Assembly (NCBI GenBank): GCA_003142815.1
Contig: PLNP01000009.1
Span: 1-36,895, forward strand
DNA: 36,895 nucleotides
Reading direction: 5' to 3'
Source: Rhodanobacteraceae bacterium
GTDB lineage: Bacteria > Pseudomonadota > Gammaproteobacteria > Xanthomonadales > Rhodanobacteraceae
The stretch's first letter is position 1. Every line of letters starts with the position of its first letter. The translations under genes and the position numbers were made by a program. The notes under the pieces were generated by a model that saw only the letters and a list, made by a program, of their open reading frames with translations, was not told the DNA's origin and did not search any database. This document shows, piece by piece, positions 1-7,539 of this stretch.

Positions 1-112
1 TCTGCAGGGCCCCCGCCTTGAGTAGCGCCTCTTGGCGGCGGAACTCGCTGATGCCATCCGCCGTGGCAGCGTGGTCGTCTGGAATGAGTGAATCGAGCGG
101 TTTTTCAGACAT
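1..112 (-). CDS. N-terminus of a PAS-domain sensor protein (partial, runs off left edge)
   Basis: An open frame reads leftwards from an ATG at 112 to the window edge, giving 37 residues that begin MSEKPLDSLIPDD and end with EALLKAGALQ. The phrase LLKAGALQ is, from memory of the family, the linker just before the PAS domain of many proteobacterial hybrid histidine kinases and diguanylate cyclases (usually followed by an FNSANFSSIATD-type segment). The output domain lies outside the window, so kinase or cyclase cannot be decided. There is no signal peptide in the visible part. No strong ribosome binding site is visible before the ATG. The longer plus-strand frame over the same bases has no recognisable content. 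Confidence 0.6.
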   Translation of the reverse strand, partial: MSEKPLDSLIPDDHAATADGISEFRRQEALLKAGALQ

Positions 113-440
113 GGACTGACCCGCTTATCGACGGCACATTAAGACCGACGGCTTTCCGAAGTGGTGTAACCCAAATCTGCCTGGGCAATGCCTGGGTACA
201 TACAAGGAATTACATAATCTCCAACACTATCACACTAAAAATGGCAGTTCGCCACAGAGCACCCTTCTGCCTCCGGGAGAGGGGCTGGGGTGATGGCTTC
301 TGTGTGCTGTAACCGAATGTTTTCGAAGATCTTCGCGATCAACGGCGTCCATTGTCGTCCACGCGTGAAAACGGCTAGGCTTGCGCACACCCCAGCGGGT
401 GTTCGACGCCTCCTTTAAACGTGCTGCACCTCGCAGTTGA
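113..440. other. intergenic stretch without a supported gene
   Basis: About 330 bases between the PAS-sensor start and the kinase remnant. It is more AT-rich than the rest (around 190-250) and should hold the leftward promoter of the sensor gene. I see no RNA gene, no convincing hairpin terminator and no plausible protein. The short open frames here give unrecognisable sequences. Confidence 0.5.
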
Positions 441-736
441 ATTCGCCCGATCCGTCATGCGCGCAGCACGGTCGCAGTCGAGATCACCCATCATGACGAG
501 TGCGTGGATGTTGCAATCCGCGATGACAGCGGCGGTTTTGACCCGGAGCAATTGCCGCGCATGGGGGAGCGTTTTCACCGGCCACTGGGCGGTGTCGGCA
601 CGGGCAGCGGTCTTGGCCTCTCGATCGCGCGTGCAGTCGCGCGCTGCACCACGGCGAAATCCTGCTGGGACGATCCGCCGGCGGCGCCGAGGTCGTGCTG
701 CGTCTGCCGCGCCTGCAATCCGGCGTGGCGCAATGA
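441..736 (+). pseudogene. sensor histidine kinase remnant (C-terminal HATPase part, frameshifted)
   Basis: The frame after a stop at 438-440 reads a histidine-kinase ATPase domain: RHARSTVAVEITHHDECVDVAI, then RDDSGGFDPEQLPRMGERF (G1/F-box region), then GTGSGLGLSIARAV (G2 box). Near 645 the frame shifts. The remaining 3' end is intact in another frame and reads RALHHGEILLGRSAGGAEV...LPRLQSGVAQ, ending at TGA 734-736, a typical kinase C-terminus. The phosphoacceptor domain, sensor part and start are missing, so only about 100 residues of a gene of 400 or more survive. It is a QseC/PmrB-like kinase by its G-box wording. It is convergent with ubiD. A sequencing error could explain the frameshift but not the missing N-terminus. 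Confidence 0.7.
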
Positions 737-749
737 TGTTGCTCTGTGG

Positions 750-2228
750 TCAGGCTGACGCCGCGCGCGACAGCTGCGACCACAACGCATCCACGCGCTT
801 CTCGACCGCGGCATCCAGCACGATCGGCTTGCTCCACGTGCGCGTGGTCTCGCCCGGCCACTTGTTGGTCGCGTCGATGCCGAGCTTGGAGCCGAGGCCC
901 GCGACGGGGCTGGCAAAATCCAGATAGTCGATCGGCGTGTTTTCGATGATCACGCTGTCGCGCGCCGGGTCGACGCGGGTGGCCACCGCCCAGATCACCT
1001 GCGACCAGTCGCGGACATCGATGTCGTCATCGGTGACGATCACGAACTTGGTATAGGTGAACTGGCGCAGATACGACCACACGCCCATCATGATCCGGCG
1101 TGCGTGGCCGGCGTACTGCTTGCGGATGCTAACCACCGCGATGCGGTACGAGCATGCTTCCGGCGGAAGATAAAAATCCACGATCTCCGGAAATACCTTT
1201 TGCAGGATCGGCACGAAAATGTCGTTCAGCGCTGCTGCCAGCACCGAAGGTTCGTCGTGCGGTGCGCGGCCCATGTAGCTGCCGTGGTAGATCGCATCCT
1301 GACGCAGGCGCATGCGCTCGATCGTCAGCACCGGGAAATGGCCTTGCGCGTTGTAGTAGCCGGTGTGATCGCCAAACGGCCCTTCCAGTGCCGTATCGCC
1401 GGGGTGGATGAAGCCTTCGAGCAGGATTTCCGCGCCCGCTGGTGCATCGAGGCCGGTCAGCGCGCTCGGCCACACGCGCGTGCGCTGACCGCGCAGCAGA
1501 CCGGCGAATTCGTATTCCGACAAGGTATCGGGCACCGGTGCGACCGCGGCCAGCATCGTCGCCGGATCGGCGCCGATCGCGACCAGCACCGGGAAGGGTT
1601 GGTCCGGATGCGCCGCCTTCCAGTCGGCGTAGTCGAGCGCGCCGCCGCGGTGCGGCAGCCAGCGCATGATCACGCGATTCTTTCCGAGCACCTGCATGCG
1701 GTAGATCGCCACGTTCTGGCGCGGTTGGCGCGTGCCGCGCGTCACCACCAGGCCGAAGGTGATCAGCTTGCCGACGTCCTCCGGCCAGCAGCGTTGGATC
1801 GGCAGTCGCGCAAGATCGATATCGTCGCCGTGCGCGGTTTCGTATTCGAATGCCGCCTCACGCACGCGCTGCGGCGCGACGTGCGCGAGCTGCGCCAGTT
1901 CCGGCCAGGTCGCCAGCGCTTCGCGCAGGGTCGAAGGCCAGCGCGGCTCCTTGATCGCCGCGAGCAGCTGGCCCAGTTCGCGCAGACTCGCCAGCGGCCG
2001 TCCGGCCAGCGCCAGCTCGACGCGTCGGCGCTGGCCGAACAGGTTGCCGAGCAGCGCGTGCCGCGCACCGACCGGATGTTCCATCAGCAACGCCGGCCCG
2101 CCTGCGCGCAACGCGCGCAGGCACAGCGACGTCGACTCAAGCTCAGGGTCGACCGGCGCGGCGATGCGCAGCAGTTGTCGGTCGCGTTCCAGTTGCGCGA
2201 GAAAACTGCGAAGGTCGTGAAAGCTCAC
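750..2228 (-). CDS. ubiD: 4-hydroxy-3-polyprenylbenzoate decarboxylase, UbiD family
   Basis: UbiD removes the carboxyl group from 4-hydroxy-3-polyprenylbenzoate in ubiquinone synthesis, using the prenylated FMN made by UbiX. The product is 492 residues, close to the E. coli enzyme (497). The start GTG at 2228 gives [22 protein letters not shown], which matches the family's usual N-terminus; the open frame continues upstream but without family likeness. Family landmarks are [14 protein letters not shown] and MRWLPHRGG (cofactor and metal region), [12 protein letters not shown] with the catalytic acid, and the C-terminal DATNKWPGE. The start overlaps the stop of the upstream dehydrogenase-like gene by four bases (GTGA), so translation is probably coupled. 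The protein is expected in the cytoplasm as part of the ubiquinone assembly machinery. Confidence 0.93.
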   Translation of the reverse strand: MSFHDLRSFLAQLERDRQLLRIAAPVDPELESTSLCLRALRAGGPALLMEHPVGARHALLGNLFGQRRRVELALAGRPLASLRELGQLLAAIKEPRWPSTLREALATWPELAQLAHVAPQRVREAAFEYETAHGDDIDLARLPIQRCWPEDVGKLITFGLVVTRGTRQPRQNVAIYRMQVLGKNRVIMRWLPHRGGALDYADWKAAHPDQPFPVLVAIGADPATMLAAVAPVPDTLSEYEFAGLLRGQRTRVWPSALTGLDAPAGAEILLEGFIHPGDTALEGPFGDHTGYYNAQGHFPVLTIERMRLRQDAIYHGSYMGRAPHDEPSVLAAALNDIFVPILQKVFPEIVDFYLPPEACSYRIAVVSIRKQYAGHARRIMMGVWSYLRQFTYTKFVIVTDDDIDVRDWSQVIWAVATRVDPARDSVIIENTPIDYLDFASPVAGLGSKLGIDATNKWPGETTRTWSKPIVLDAAVEKRVDALWSQLSRAASA

Positions 2229-3004
2229 GGTGGTGCCTCGGGCAGGTTGGGAATGGCCAGGCTGCCGTCTGCGTCGGCCTCGGTCAGGAGTTTGCGGTGG
2301 ATCAGGCCCAGCGAGTCCACCAGCCGCGCGCGTGCCTCGGCGGCGAAGGGGTTTTCCTGCTGGATCGCGGCAAACAGGTGCCCGGCATCGCCACGTACTG
2401 CCGCCAGCATGTGCTGCAGGCACTGGAACGACGGCGGCGCCATCGTCATGGCATCGTCCACGCCCATATCAACCAGACCCTTGGCAATGAAGAACGCCAG
2501 CGCATGGGTGCTTGCCATGGCGCGGTCATGGGCTACCGGATCCTGCTCGATGACCTCGCAGCCGAGTTCGGCAAACAGCTGGCGCGTGCGCCCGGCGGCA
2601 TGCGGATGCCGCGCGCTGGCGCAGACCACCACGCGCAGCGGGCGCTCGCCACGGGTCAGGCTGAGCGGGCCGAACAGGGGATGCGTGCCGGCATGCGGAA
2701 TGGCCGCGCCCAGGTGTTCGTCCATCAGCGCGCACGGATGCAGCTTGACGCTGCCCACGTCGATGACCGTCTGCCCGGCATGCAGGTGCGGGCGCAGCGC
2801 CTGCAGTGCCGCGCACAGGTCCGGTACCGGCATCGCCAGCACGATCCACTGCGCGCCCTGCACAACCTCGGCCAACGATGCGGCAGCGCGTTCGGGCGGC
2901 ACGATGGCGCGGGGGTCATAGGCGCGCACGCTGCGTCCGGCCTGGACGAGCAGGTCGGCGAAGGCGCGGCCGAAGCGGCCGTAGCCGAGAATCGCGAACA
3001 ACAT
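2225..3004 (-). CDS. prephenate dehydrogenase-like NAD(P)-dependent enzyme
   Basis: The 259-residue product starts [19 protein letters not shown], a Rossmann dinucleotide-binding motif (GxGxxG). It contains VIDVGSVK and [10 protein letters not shown], the counterpart of the HPMFGP segment of TyrA-type prephenate/arogenate dehydrogenases, and a helical C-terminal domain with [13 protein letters not shown]. This fits a monofunctional TyrA-like enzyme making the tyrosine precursor, but substrate is not shown by sequence alone. The ATG at 3004 is preceded by AAGGGA; the open frame continues upstream without likeness. It overlaps ubiD by four bases, so the two are co-transcribed. A short decarboxylase remnant lies directly upstream in another frame. 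Alternative: an arogenate dehydrogenase or a related dehydrogenase with another substrate. Confidence 0.8.
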   Translation of the reverse strand: MLFAILGYGRFGRAFADLLVQAGRSVRAYDPRAIVPPERAAASLAEVVQGAQWIVLAMPVPDLCAALQALRPHLHAGQTVIDVGSVKLHPCALMDEHLGAAIPHAGTHPLFGPLSLTRGERPLRVVVCASARHPHAAGRTRQLFAELGCEVIEQDPVAHDRAMASTHALAFFIAKGLVDMGVDDAMTMAPPSFQCLQHMLAAVRGDAGHLFAAIQQENPFAAEARARLVDSLGLIHRKLLTEADADGSLAIPNLPEAPP

Positions 3005-3049
3005 GGGAGGTTCCCTTGGGGCGGAGTGGCGGGTGGTGACCGGTACGGC

Positions 3050-3239
3050 ATGCGCGTGCGGTGGCGATCGCCGGTGGATCCTCCGGATGGAAATTACGCC
3101 GCCAGTACACGTGGTCGCGCAGGGACTCCACCAGCAGCTTTTCCAGCAGGGTGTCGTTCTCGCCACAGGGGCCGAGGAAACACGCATCCAGCACGTGGTC
3201 GCGCGGCTCCGGCGCCGGCATCGGCATCGCGGCGCTCAT
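3050..3239 (-). pseudogene. N-terminal fragment of a pyridoxal-phosphate-dependent decarboxylase
   Basis: From an ATG at 3239 the frame reads CFLGPCGENDTLLEKLLVES followed by LRDHVYWRRNFHPEDPPA. From memory of the family this is the N-terminal segment of group II decarboxylases (glutamate/tyrosine type, PF00282) of the 'FLGPxAEN...YWRRNxxPxDP' kind. After about 55 residues the likeness stops and the frame runs meaninglessly into the start of the dehydrogenase gene, so at least 400 residues are missing. It is therefore a truncated relic. It could be a small expressed leftover peptide, but nothing supports that. A weak ANR-like box lies about 110 bases upstream. Confidence 0.5.
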
Positions 3240-3350
3240 GCCGTCCACCCGTGCGCTCGGTCCGACGCGCACCCGGGGCCGCACAACTGCATCTCGCGTT
3301 GGGTTCGATGGTTCATGGCGCGAGTGTGAATCGACCGCGCTGTGCGGGCC

Positions 3351-3364
3351 TTGATTCAGGTCAG
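3351..3364. promoter_or_regulatory. weak ANR/FNR-like box
   Basis: TTGATTCAGGTCAG. The left half site TTGAT is perfect and the right half GTCAG matches three of five bases of ATCAA. It lies upstream of the decarboxylase remnant and downstream of the fnr gene. It is much weaker than the box before hemN. Confidence 0.25.
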
Positions 3365-3427
3365 GAAGCGCCGTTGGAGGACATGCCTGACGAGGCAGCG
3401 TTCGAACTGCGCAGGGCGGGTGGCGGG

Positions 3428-3474
3428 TCAGGCTCCTACAGCGCCTGTGGCTCGTGCAGGAGCGGTGCAGCCGC
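3428..3474. repeat. REP-like repeat pair
   Basis: The segment reads GGCTCCTACAGCGCC then GTGCAGGAGCGGTGCAGCCG, two head-to-head copies of the GTAGGAGCGG(C)TGCAGCCGCGA repeat seen in several other places in this window. It lies just after the fnr stop codon. Confidence 0.6.
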
Positions 3475-3503
3475 GACAGCGCGCGGGGCGTTGGGGAATA
3501 CGG

Positions 3504-4265
3504 TCAACGATGCAGCAGGTTCTTGGCGATATCCCTGAGCGCCGCGGCATCGGTGATCGTGACCTCGCGGCCATCGACCTCGAGCAGGCCGCCGTCCTGG
3601 AAACGGCGCAGCACGCGGCTGACCGTTTCCGAGGCGAGGCCGAGATAGTTCGCGATATCGCTGCGCGACATCGAAAGGTGCAGTGACTGCCCAGAAAAGC
3701 CGCGCGCCGCGTAGCGGGCGGATAGATCCAGCACGAACCCGGCGAGGCGCTCGTCGGCCGACGATTCCTGGTTGCGCAGCGAGGCGTCACCGATATCTTT
3801 GCTGAGCCGGCGGAACAGTTCCTTTTGCACTTGCGGGATGCGCATAGCCAGAGTTGCCAGCGCCGGGAACAAGAAGCGGCAGACCTCGACAGTGTCGAGC
3901 GCGACCGCATCGCAGGGGTAGATTTCCGGATGGATCGCGTTCAGACCGACCAGCTCGCCGGGCAGGTAGAAACCGAGAATGAGCTCGCGTCCTTCCATGT
4001 CGACCAGGCGCGTCTTCACCGTGCCCGAACGCACCGCGAAGATCGCACCGAAGCGGTCGCCGGTACGGAAGATCGATTCACCAGCGCGGTACGAACCGAC
4101 GTGTTCGACCAGGCAATGCAGTTCACTGAGTCCGATCTTGTCGACGCCGCGGCCGACGCAGACCGCGCCGAACGCGCAGGTTGAGCAGAACTTGTACTCG
4201 TCGCCATCGTCGGCGATCGGGTTATGCGGCGTGACCCGGCCGTTTCTTGTTTCGTCGTGGCCCAT
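3504..4265 (-). CDS. fnr: FNR/ANR-type oxygen-sensing transcription regulator
   Basis: CRP/FNR-family regulator that carries an oxygen-labile [4Fe-4S] cluster and activates anaerobic genes. With the ATG at 4265 the product has 253 residues (E. coli FNR 250). Cluster ligands are visible: C27, C30 and C36 in FCSTCAFGAVC (C-x2-C-x5-C) and C118 in IYPCDAV, the same pattern as E. coli C20, C23, C29 and C122. A cyclic-nucleotide-binding-type beta roll follows, with SGTVKTRLVD and GFYLPGELVG. The C-terminal helix-turn-helix contains SETVSRVLRRF, the E..SR recognition helix that reads TTGAT half sites. The open frame extends to a TTG at 4283, but GGAGG at 4277-4281 fits the ATG at 4265. It lies 27 bases after hemN, so the two form an operon behind the ANR box at 5730, which suggests autoregulation. 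Confidence 0.93.
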   Translation of the reverse strand: MGHDETRNGRVTPHNPIADDGDEYKFCSTCAFGAVCVGRGVDKIGLSELHCLVEHVGSYRAGESIFRTGDRFGAIFAVRSGTVKTRLVDMEGRELILGFYLPGELVGLNAIHPEIYPCDAVALDTVEVCRFLFPALATLAMRIPQVQKELFRRLSKDIGDASLRNQESSADERLAGFVLDLSARYAARGFSGQSLHLSMSRSDIANYLGLASETVSRVLRRFQDGGLLEVDGREVTITDAAALRDIAKNLLHR

Positions 4266-4292
4266 GCAACACCCATCCTCCAACTCGCGCCC

Positions 4293-5693
4293 TCACACCG
4301 CGCGCGAGTAGCGGATGTCGGGGCTGTCCACGTAGACATCGAAACACTGGGCGATGTTGCGCAGCAGGAATTGGCCACGCGCGGTCACCGTGATCCGCTC
4401 CGGCGCACACGTGACCAGGCCATCGGCCACTAGCGGCTTCAGGCGATCCAGCGAACGCCGGAAATACAGGCGGAAGTCTACTAGATAACGCGCCTCGAAT
4501 GCGGCAATGTCGAGCGTGCCGGCGCACATCAGACGCTGGATCAGGTCGGCGCGCACGAGATCGTCGTCGCCGAGCCAGAGGCCGCGCGCGACCGCCAGGC
4601 GGCCGTTGTCGAGCGCGGCGTAGTAGCCGGCCAGATCCTTCGCGTTCTGGCTGAAGCTCGCGCCGATGTGGCTGATCGCGCTCATGCCGAAGCCAATCAG
4701 ATCGCAGGCCGCGTGCGTCGAATAGCCCTGGAAATTGCGCTGCAGCGTGCCGGCCGCGGCGGTCAGCGCGAGATCGTCGCCGGGCAGCGCAAAATGGTCG
4801 ACGCCGATATGGATGTAGCCAGCCGCGGCCAGCATCTCGACGGTCTGCTGCAACAGGGTGAGGCGTGTTGTCGCATCGGGCAGTTCGTACTTGTCGATCT
4901 GCCGCTGCGCGCTGAAGCGCTCGGGCAGGTGCGCATAGCCGTACGTGGCGATGCGATCGGGCCGCAGTGCGATCACCTGCTCCAGCGTGCGCGCGAACGA
5001 GGCCGGTGTCTGCCGCGGCAGGCCGTAGATCAGATCGAGGTTGATCGAGCGCACGCCGCCGCTGCGCGCACCGTCCATGACCGCGCGCGTCTGTTCGACG
5101 CTCTGGATGCGGTTGACTGCCTGCTGCACGGCTGGGTCGAAATCCTGCACGCCGATCGAGACGCGATTGATGCCGGCTTCGGCGATGCCGCGCGCGTAGT
5201 CCTCGTCGCAGAAGCGCGGATCGAGTTCGATGCCGAACTCGCGGTCGGCACGCTGGCTGAACGAGAAATGCCGGCCGAGCGATTCGATCAGTTCGAGCAA
5301 TTGATCGGCATCGAGGAAGTTCGGTGTGCCGCCGCCGAAATGCAGTTGCGCCAAGCGGCGATCGCGGTCGAAGCGCGTGGCGATCAGTTCGATCTCGCGG
5401 TACAGACGGGTCAGGTAGGTTGCCGCCTTGCCGCGATCGCGCGTGATGATGCGCGCGCAGCCGCAGTAGAAGCACGGCGACAGGCAGAACGGGATGTGCA
5501 GGTACGCGGACAGGTCGCGCGGGATCGGATCGCCGTTGGAGACCCGGATCGCGCGGTGCAGGTCGGCTTCGACGAAGCCGTCGCGAAAATGCGGAGCGGT
5601 CGGATACGAGGTGTAGCGCGGCGCATTGACGTCGTACTTCGCGACGAGCTCGCGGTCGAACAACGGGGCGATCGGAATCGGGTTGGCGTTCAT
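4293..5693 (-). CDS. hemN: oxygen-independent coproporphyrinogen III dehydrogenase
   Basis: HemN is a radical-SAM enzyme that oxidatively decarboxylates coproporphyrinogen III to protoporphyrinogen IX without oxygen, in haem synthesis. The product is 466 residues (E. coli 457). The N-terminal KYDVNAPRYTSYPTAPHF is typical for true HemN. The cluster motif is C70-x3-C74-x2-C77 in PFCLSPCFYCGC, with the following cysteine (C79) that marks real HemN as opposed to HemW. LHFGGGTPNFL binds SAM, and INRVSIGVQDF is also conserved. The C-terminal HemN domain contains RDL-like YSTHAACDLIGFGMSAIS. The ATG at 5693 was chosen; longer frames upstream have no likeness. A near-perfect ANR box lies 37 bases before the start, and fnr follows in the same operon. 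Confidence 0.95.
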   Translation of the reverse strand: MNANPIPIAPLFDRELVAKYDVNAPRYTSYPTAPHFRDGFVEADLHRAIRVSNGDPIPRDLSAYLHIPFCLSPCFYCGCARIITRDRGKAATYLTRLYREIELIATRFDRDRRLAQLHFGGGTPNFLDADQLLELIESLGRHFSFSQRADREFGIELDPRFCDEDYARGIAEAGINRVSIGVQDFDPAVQQAVNRIQSVEQTRAVMDGARSGGVRSINLDLIYGLPRQTPASFARTLEQVIALRPDRIATYGYAHLPERFSAQRQIDKYELPDATTRLTLLQQTVEMLAAAGYIHIGVDHFALPGDDLALTAAAGTLQRNFQGYSTHAACDLIGFGMSAISHIGASFSQNAKDLAGYYAALDNGRLAVARGLWLGDDDLVRADLIQRLMCAGTLDIAAFEARYLVDFRLYFRRSLDRLKPLVADGLVTCAPERITVTARGQFLLRNIAQCFDVYVDSPDIRYSRAV

Positions 5694-5729
5694 GCCGCCG
5701 ACAATAGGGTGTGCGTGCGGGTGAGTGCC

Positions 5730-5743
5730 TTGATCCGGGTCAA
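5730..5743 (-). promoter_or_regulatory. ANR/FNR box upstream of hemN-fnr
   Basis: TTGATCCGGGTCAA matches the consensus TTGAT-N4-ATCAA at nine of ten positions and is itself a perfect palindrome. It lies 37-50 bases upstream of the hemN ATG, as expected for oxygen-regulated activation. Confidence 0.75.
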
Positions 5744-6063
5744 GACCCTGCGCGACGCGTCGCTTACGCTCGCGTTCCGGATCGCGATTTGTTTCGCAAT
5801 GGCACACGCGTGGCTGGCTGATGGGACAGGGCCATTGTGTCGCGGCGGTCGACGCGACCAACGTGCTGGTCGGCACCTCGGCCCTTGACGGTCGCGATCC
5901 GGCGAGCACGCCCGGGTGCCGACATCGCGCCAGGCAGATGCAAGCAAACCCGCAGCTGCGCCTGCGCGTCGGCAATCCCGACGAAATCGCCCCCCGTTTC
6001 GGCAGGAGTCGGTACCGCGTGAACGCAGCGCGGTCTGCGTAAAGTTCGGGTCGCAACGACGAT

Positions 6064-6350
6064 GGGCCTTTGTAGGAGCACCTAAAGAGGGTGCAAGCGG
6101 CGCAGCCGCGATCGCAAAGTCGCATCGGAGGCCGCGGGCATCCTGGCGCCACGGTCGCGCTTGCAGCGCTTGCACCCTCTTTAGGTGCTCCTACAAAGAG
6201 CGCAGCGCATCCGCCTGTAAGGCGCAGCCGCGACAAGACTCTGGTACCACTACACAGGTCCCGATTGCAGCGCTCCTACAGAATAAACAAGAGCCCACTT
6301 TGCCGTTGTAGGAGCACCGGAAAAAGGTGCAAGCGGCGTAGCCGCGACGC
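6064..6350. repeat. REP-like repeat cluster with a 31-bp perfect inverted repeat
   Basis: This fills most of the 676-base gap between ackA and hemN. A 31-base arm at 6069-6099 (TTTGTAGGAGCACCTAAAGA and on) is repeated exactly in inverted orientation at 6167-6197. Further partial units follow: GGCGCAGCCGCGACAAG near 6221-6237, GCAGCGCTCCTACAGAA near 6266-6282, and GTTGTAGGAGCACCGG...GCGGCGTAGCCGCGACGCTCC at 6305-6352. Apart from the ANR box, the part of the gap from 5744 to 6060 shows no gene I can support. Confidence 0.8.
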
Positions 6351-6369
6351 TCCACGCCCGATCACGCGC

Positions 6370-7539
6370 TCATTTTGCGAGTAACGCCCGTGTCGCGCGC
6401 GCGAGCACGAGTTCCTCGTCGGTCGGGATCACGAGGACGTCGACGTTCGACGCTGCCGTGCCGACCCGCGTCGCATTCGTTGCGTTCGCGTCGGGGTCAA
6501 TGTCGACGCCAAGCCAGCGGCAGCGCGCAGCGATGCGTGTGCGCATCGATACCGAATGCTCGCCGATGCCGCCGGTGAACACGAGCACGTCGAGGCCCTC
6601 GATCGCCGCTGCCATGCCGGCGATCTCGGCCGCGGCACGGTACGCGAACAGGTCCAGTGCCTCGGCCGCATGCGGATCGTCGCTGACTTCGAGTACGCGC
6701 ATGTCGTCGCTGATGCCGGACACACCGAGCAATCCCGATCGATGATTGAGCAGCTCGCCGACTTCGCTCACCGACATGCCTTTGTGCTGCTGCAGATAGA
6801 GCAGCACCCCCGGATCGATGCGACCGCTGCGCTTGCCCATCACGAGTCCGTCGATGACGCTGAAGCCCATGCTGGTCGCGACGCTGCGCCGTTCGCGCAT
6901 CGCGCACAGACTGGCGCCCTGGCCCAGATGCGCGACGATGACGCGGCCGTCTGCACGTGCGCCGGCGATCCCCGGCAGCACATCGGCGATGTATTCGTAG
7001 GAAAGCCCATGGAAGCCGTAGCGCACGATGCCTTCGTCGGTCAGCGCGCGCGGCAGCGCGAACAGCCGCGCGAGGCGCGGTTGCTTGGCGTGGAACGCGG
7101 TGTCGAAGCAGGCGACCTGGGGCAGGCTCGGCCAGCGCGCCGTGACCGCGCGCACCGCGGCGAGGCCGCGTGGCTGATGGTCCGGCGCGAGCGGGATCAG
7201 GCGTTCGAGGCTCGCGATCGTCGCCTCGTCGATGCGTTCCGGCGCGACATGCTCGGCGCCGCCATGCACGATGCGATGGCCGACCGCGCGCAGCGCGACA
7301 TCCGCAAGGCGGTCGCCGAGCAGATCGATCAGCCAGGTGATCGCTTCGGCGTGTCCGCCAGCTGCGGGCGGCTCAGCGCCAGCCACCGTATCGGCGAGTG
7401 CGCCGCGTGCGCCAAAGTGCGCGTGCGTGCCGATCGATTCGATCTGACCACGCAGGCGCGGCGCGAGGTCGGCCGCGTCGTAGATCGCGAACTTGATGCT
7501 CGACGAGCCGACGTTGACGGCAAGGATCGCTTCGCTCAT
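6370..7539 (-). CDS. ackA: acetate kinase
   Basis: Converts acetyl phosphate and ADP to acetate and ATP. It is 389 residues long (the family is usually about 400). The N-terminus AILAVNVGSSSIKFAIYD is the first phosphate-binding motif of the acetate/butyrate kinase family. RIVHGG, VACFDTAFH, RYGFHGLSYEY, VIVAHLGQGASLCA and VFTGGIGEHS follow in the expected order. The wording FDTAFH and RYGFHG fits acetate kinase better than butyrate kinase. The ATG at 7539 overlaps the stop of the upstream phosphotransacylase by four bases (ATGA), so the two are translationally coupled and form the phosphate acyltransferase-kinase pathway. The long open frame upstream is a shadow of that gene. Confidence 0.92.
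   Translation of the reverse strand: MSEAILAVNVGSSSIKFAIYDAADLAPRLRGQIESIGTHAHFGARGALADTVAGAEPPAAGGHAEAITWLIDLLGDRLADVALRAVGHRIVHGGAEHVAPERIDEATIASLERLIPLAPDHQPRGLAAVRAVTARWPSLPQVACFDTAFHAKQPRLARLFALPRALTDEGIVRYGFHGLSYEYIADVLPGIAGARADGRVIVAHLGQGASLCAMRERRSVATSMGFSVIDGLVMGKRSGRIDPGVLLYLQQHKGMSVSEVGELLNHRSGLLGVSGISDDMRVLEVSDDPHAAEALDLFAYRAAAEIAGMAAAIEGLDVLVFTGGIGEHSVSMRTRIAARCRWLGVDIDPDANATNATRVGTAASNVDVLVIPTDEELVLARATRALLAK

Noticed and set aside
88-312. 74-residue plus-strand open frame near the left edge
   Set aside because: It overlaps the start of the PAS-sensor gene on the other strand and has no recognisable features.
1104-2921. 605-residue plus-strand open frame over ubiD
   Set aside because: It is a shadow of ubiD and the dehydrogenase gene, both of which have clear motifs on the other strand.
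5916-6311. Open frames through the hemN-ackA gap
   Set aside because: They run through REP repeats and give low-complexity Arg/Ala text without family likeness.
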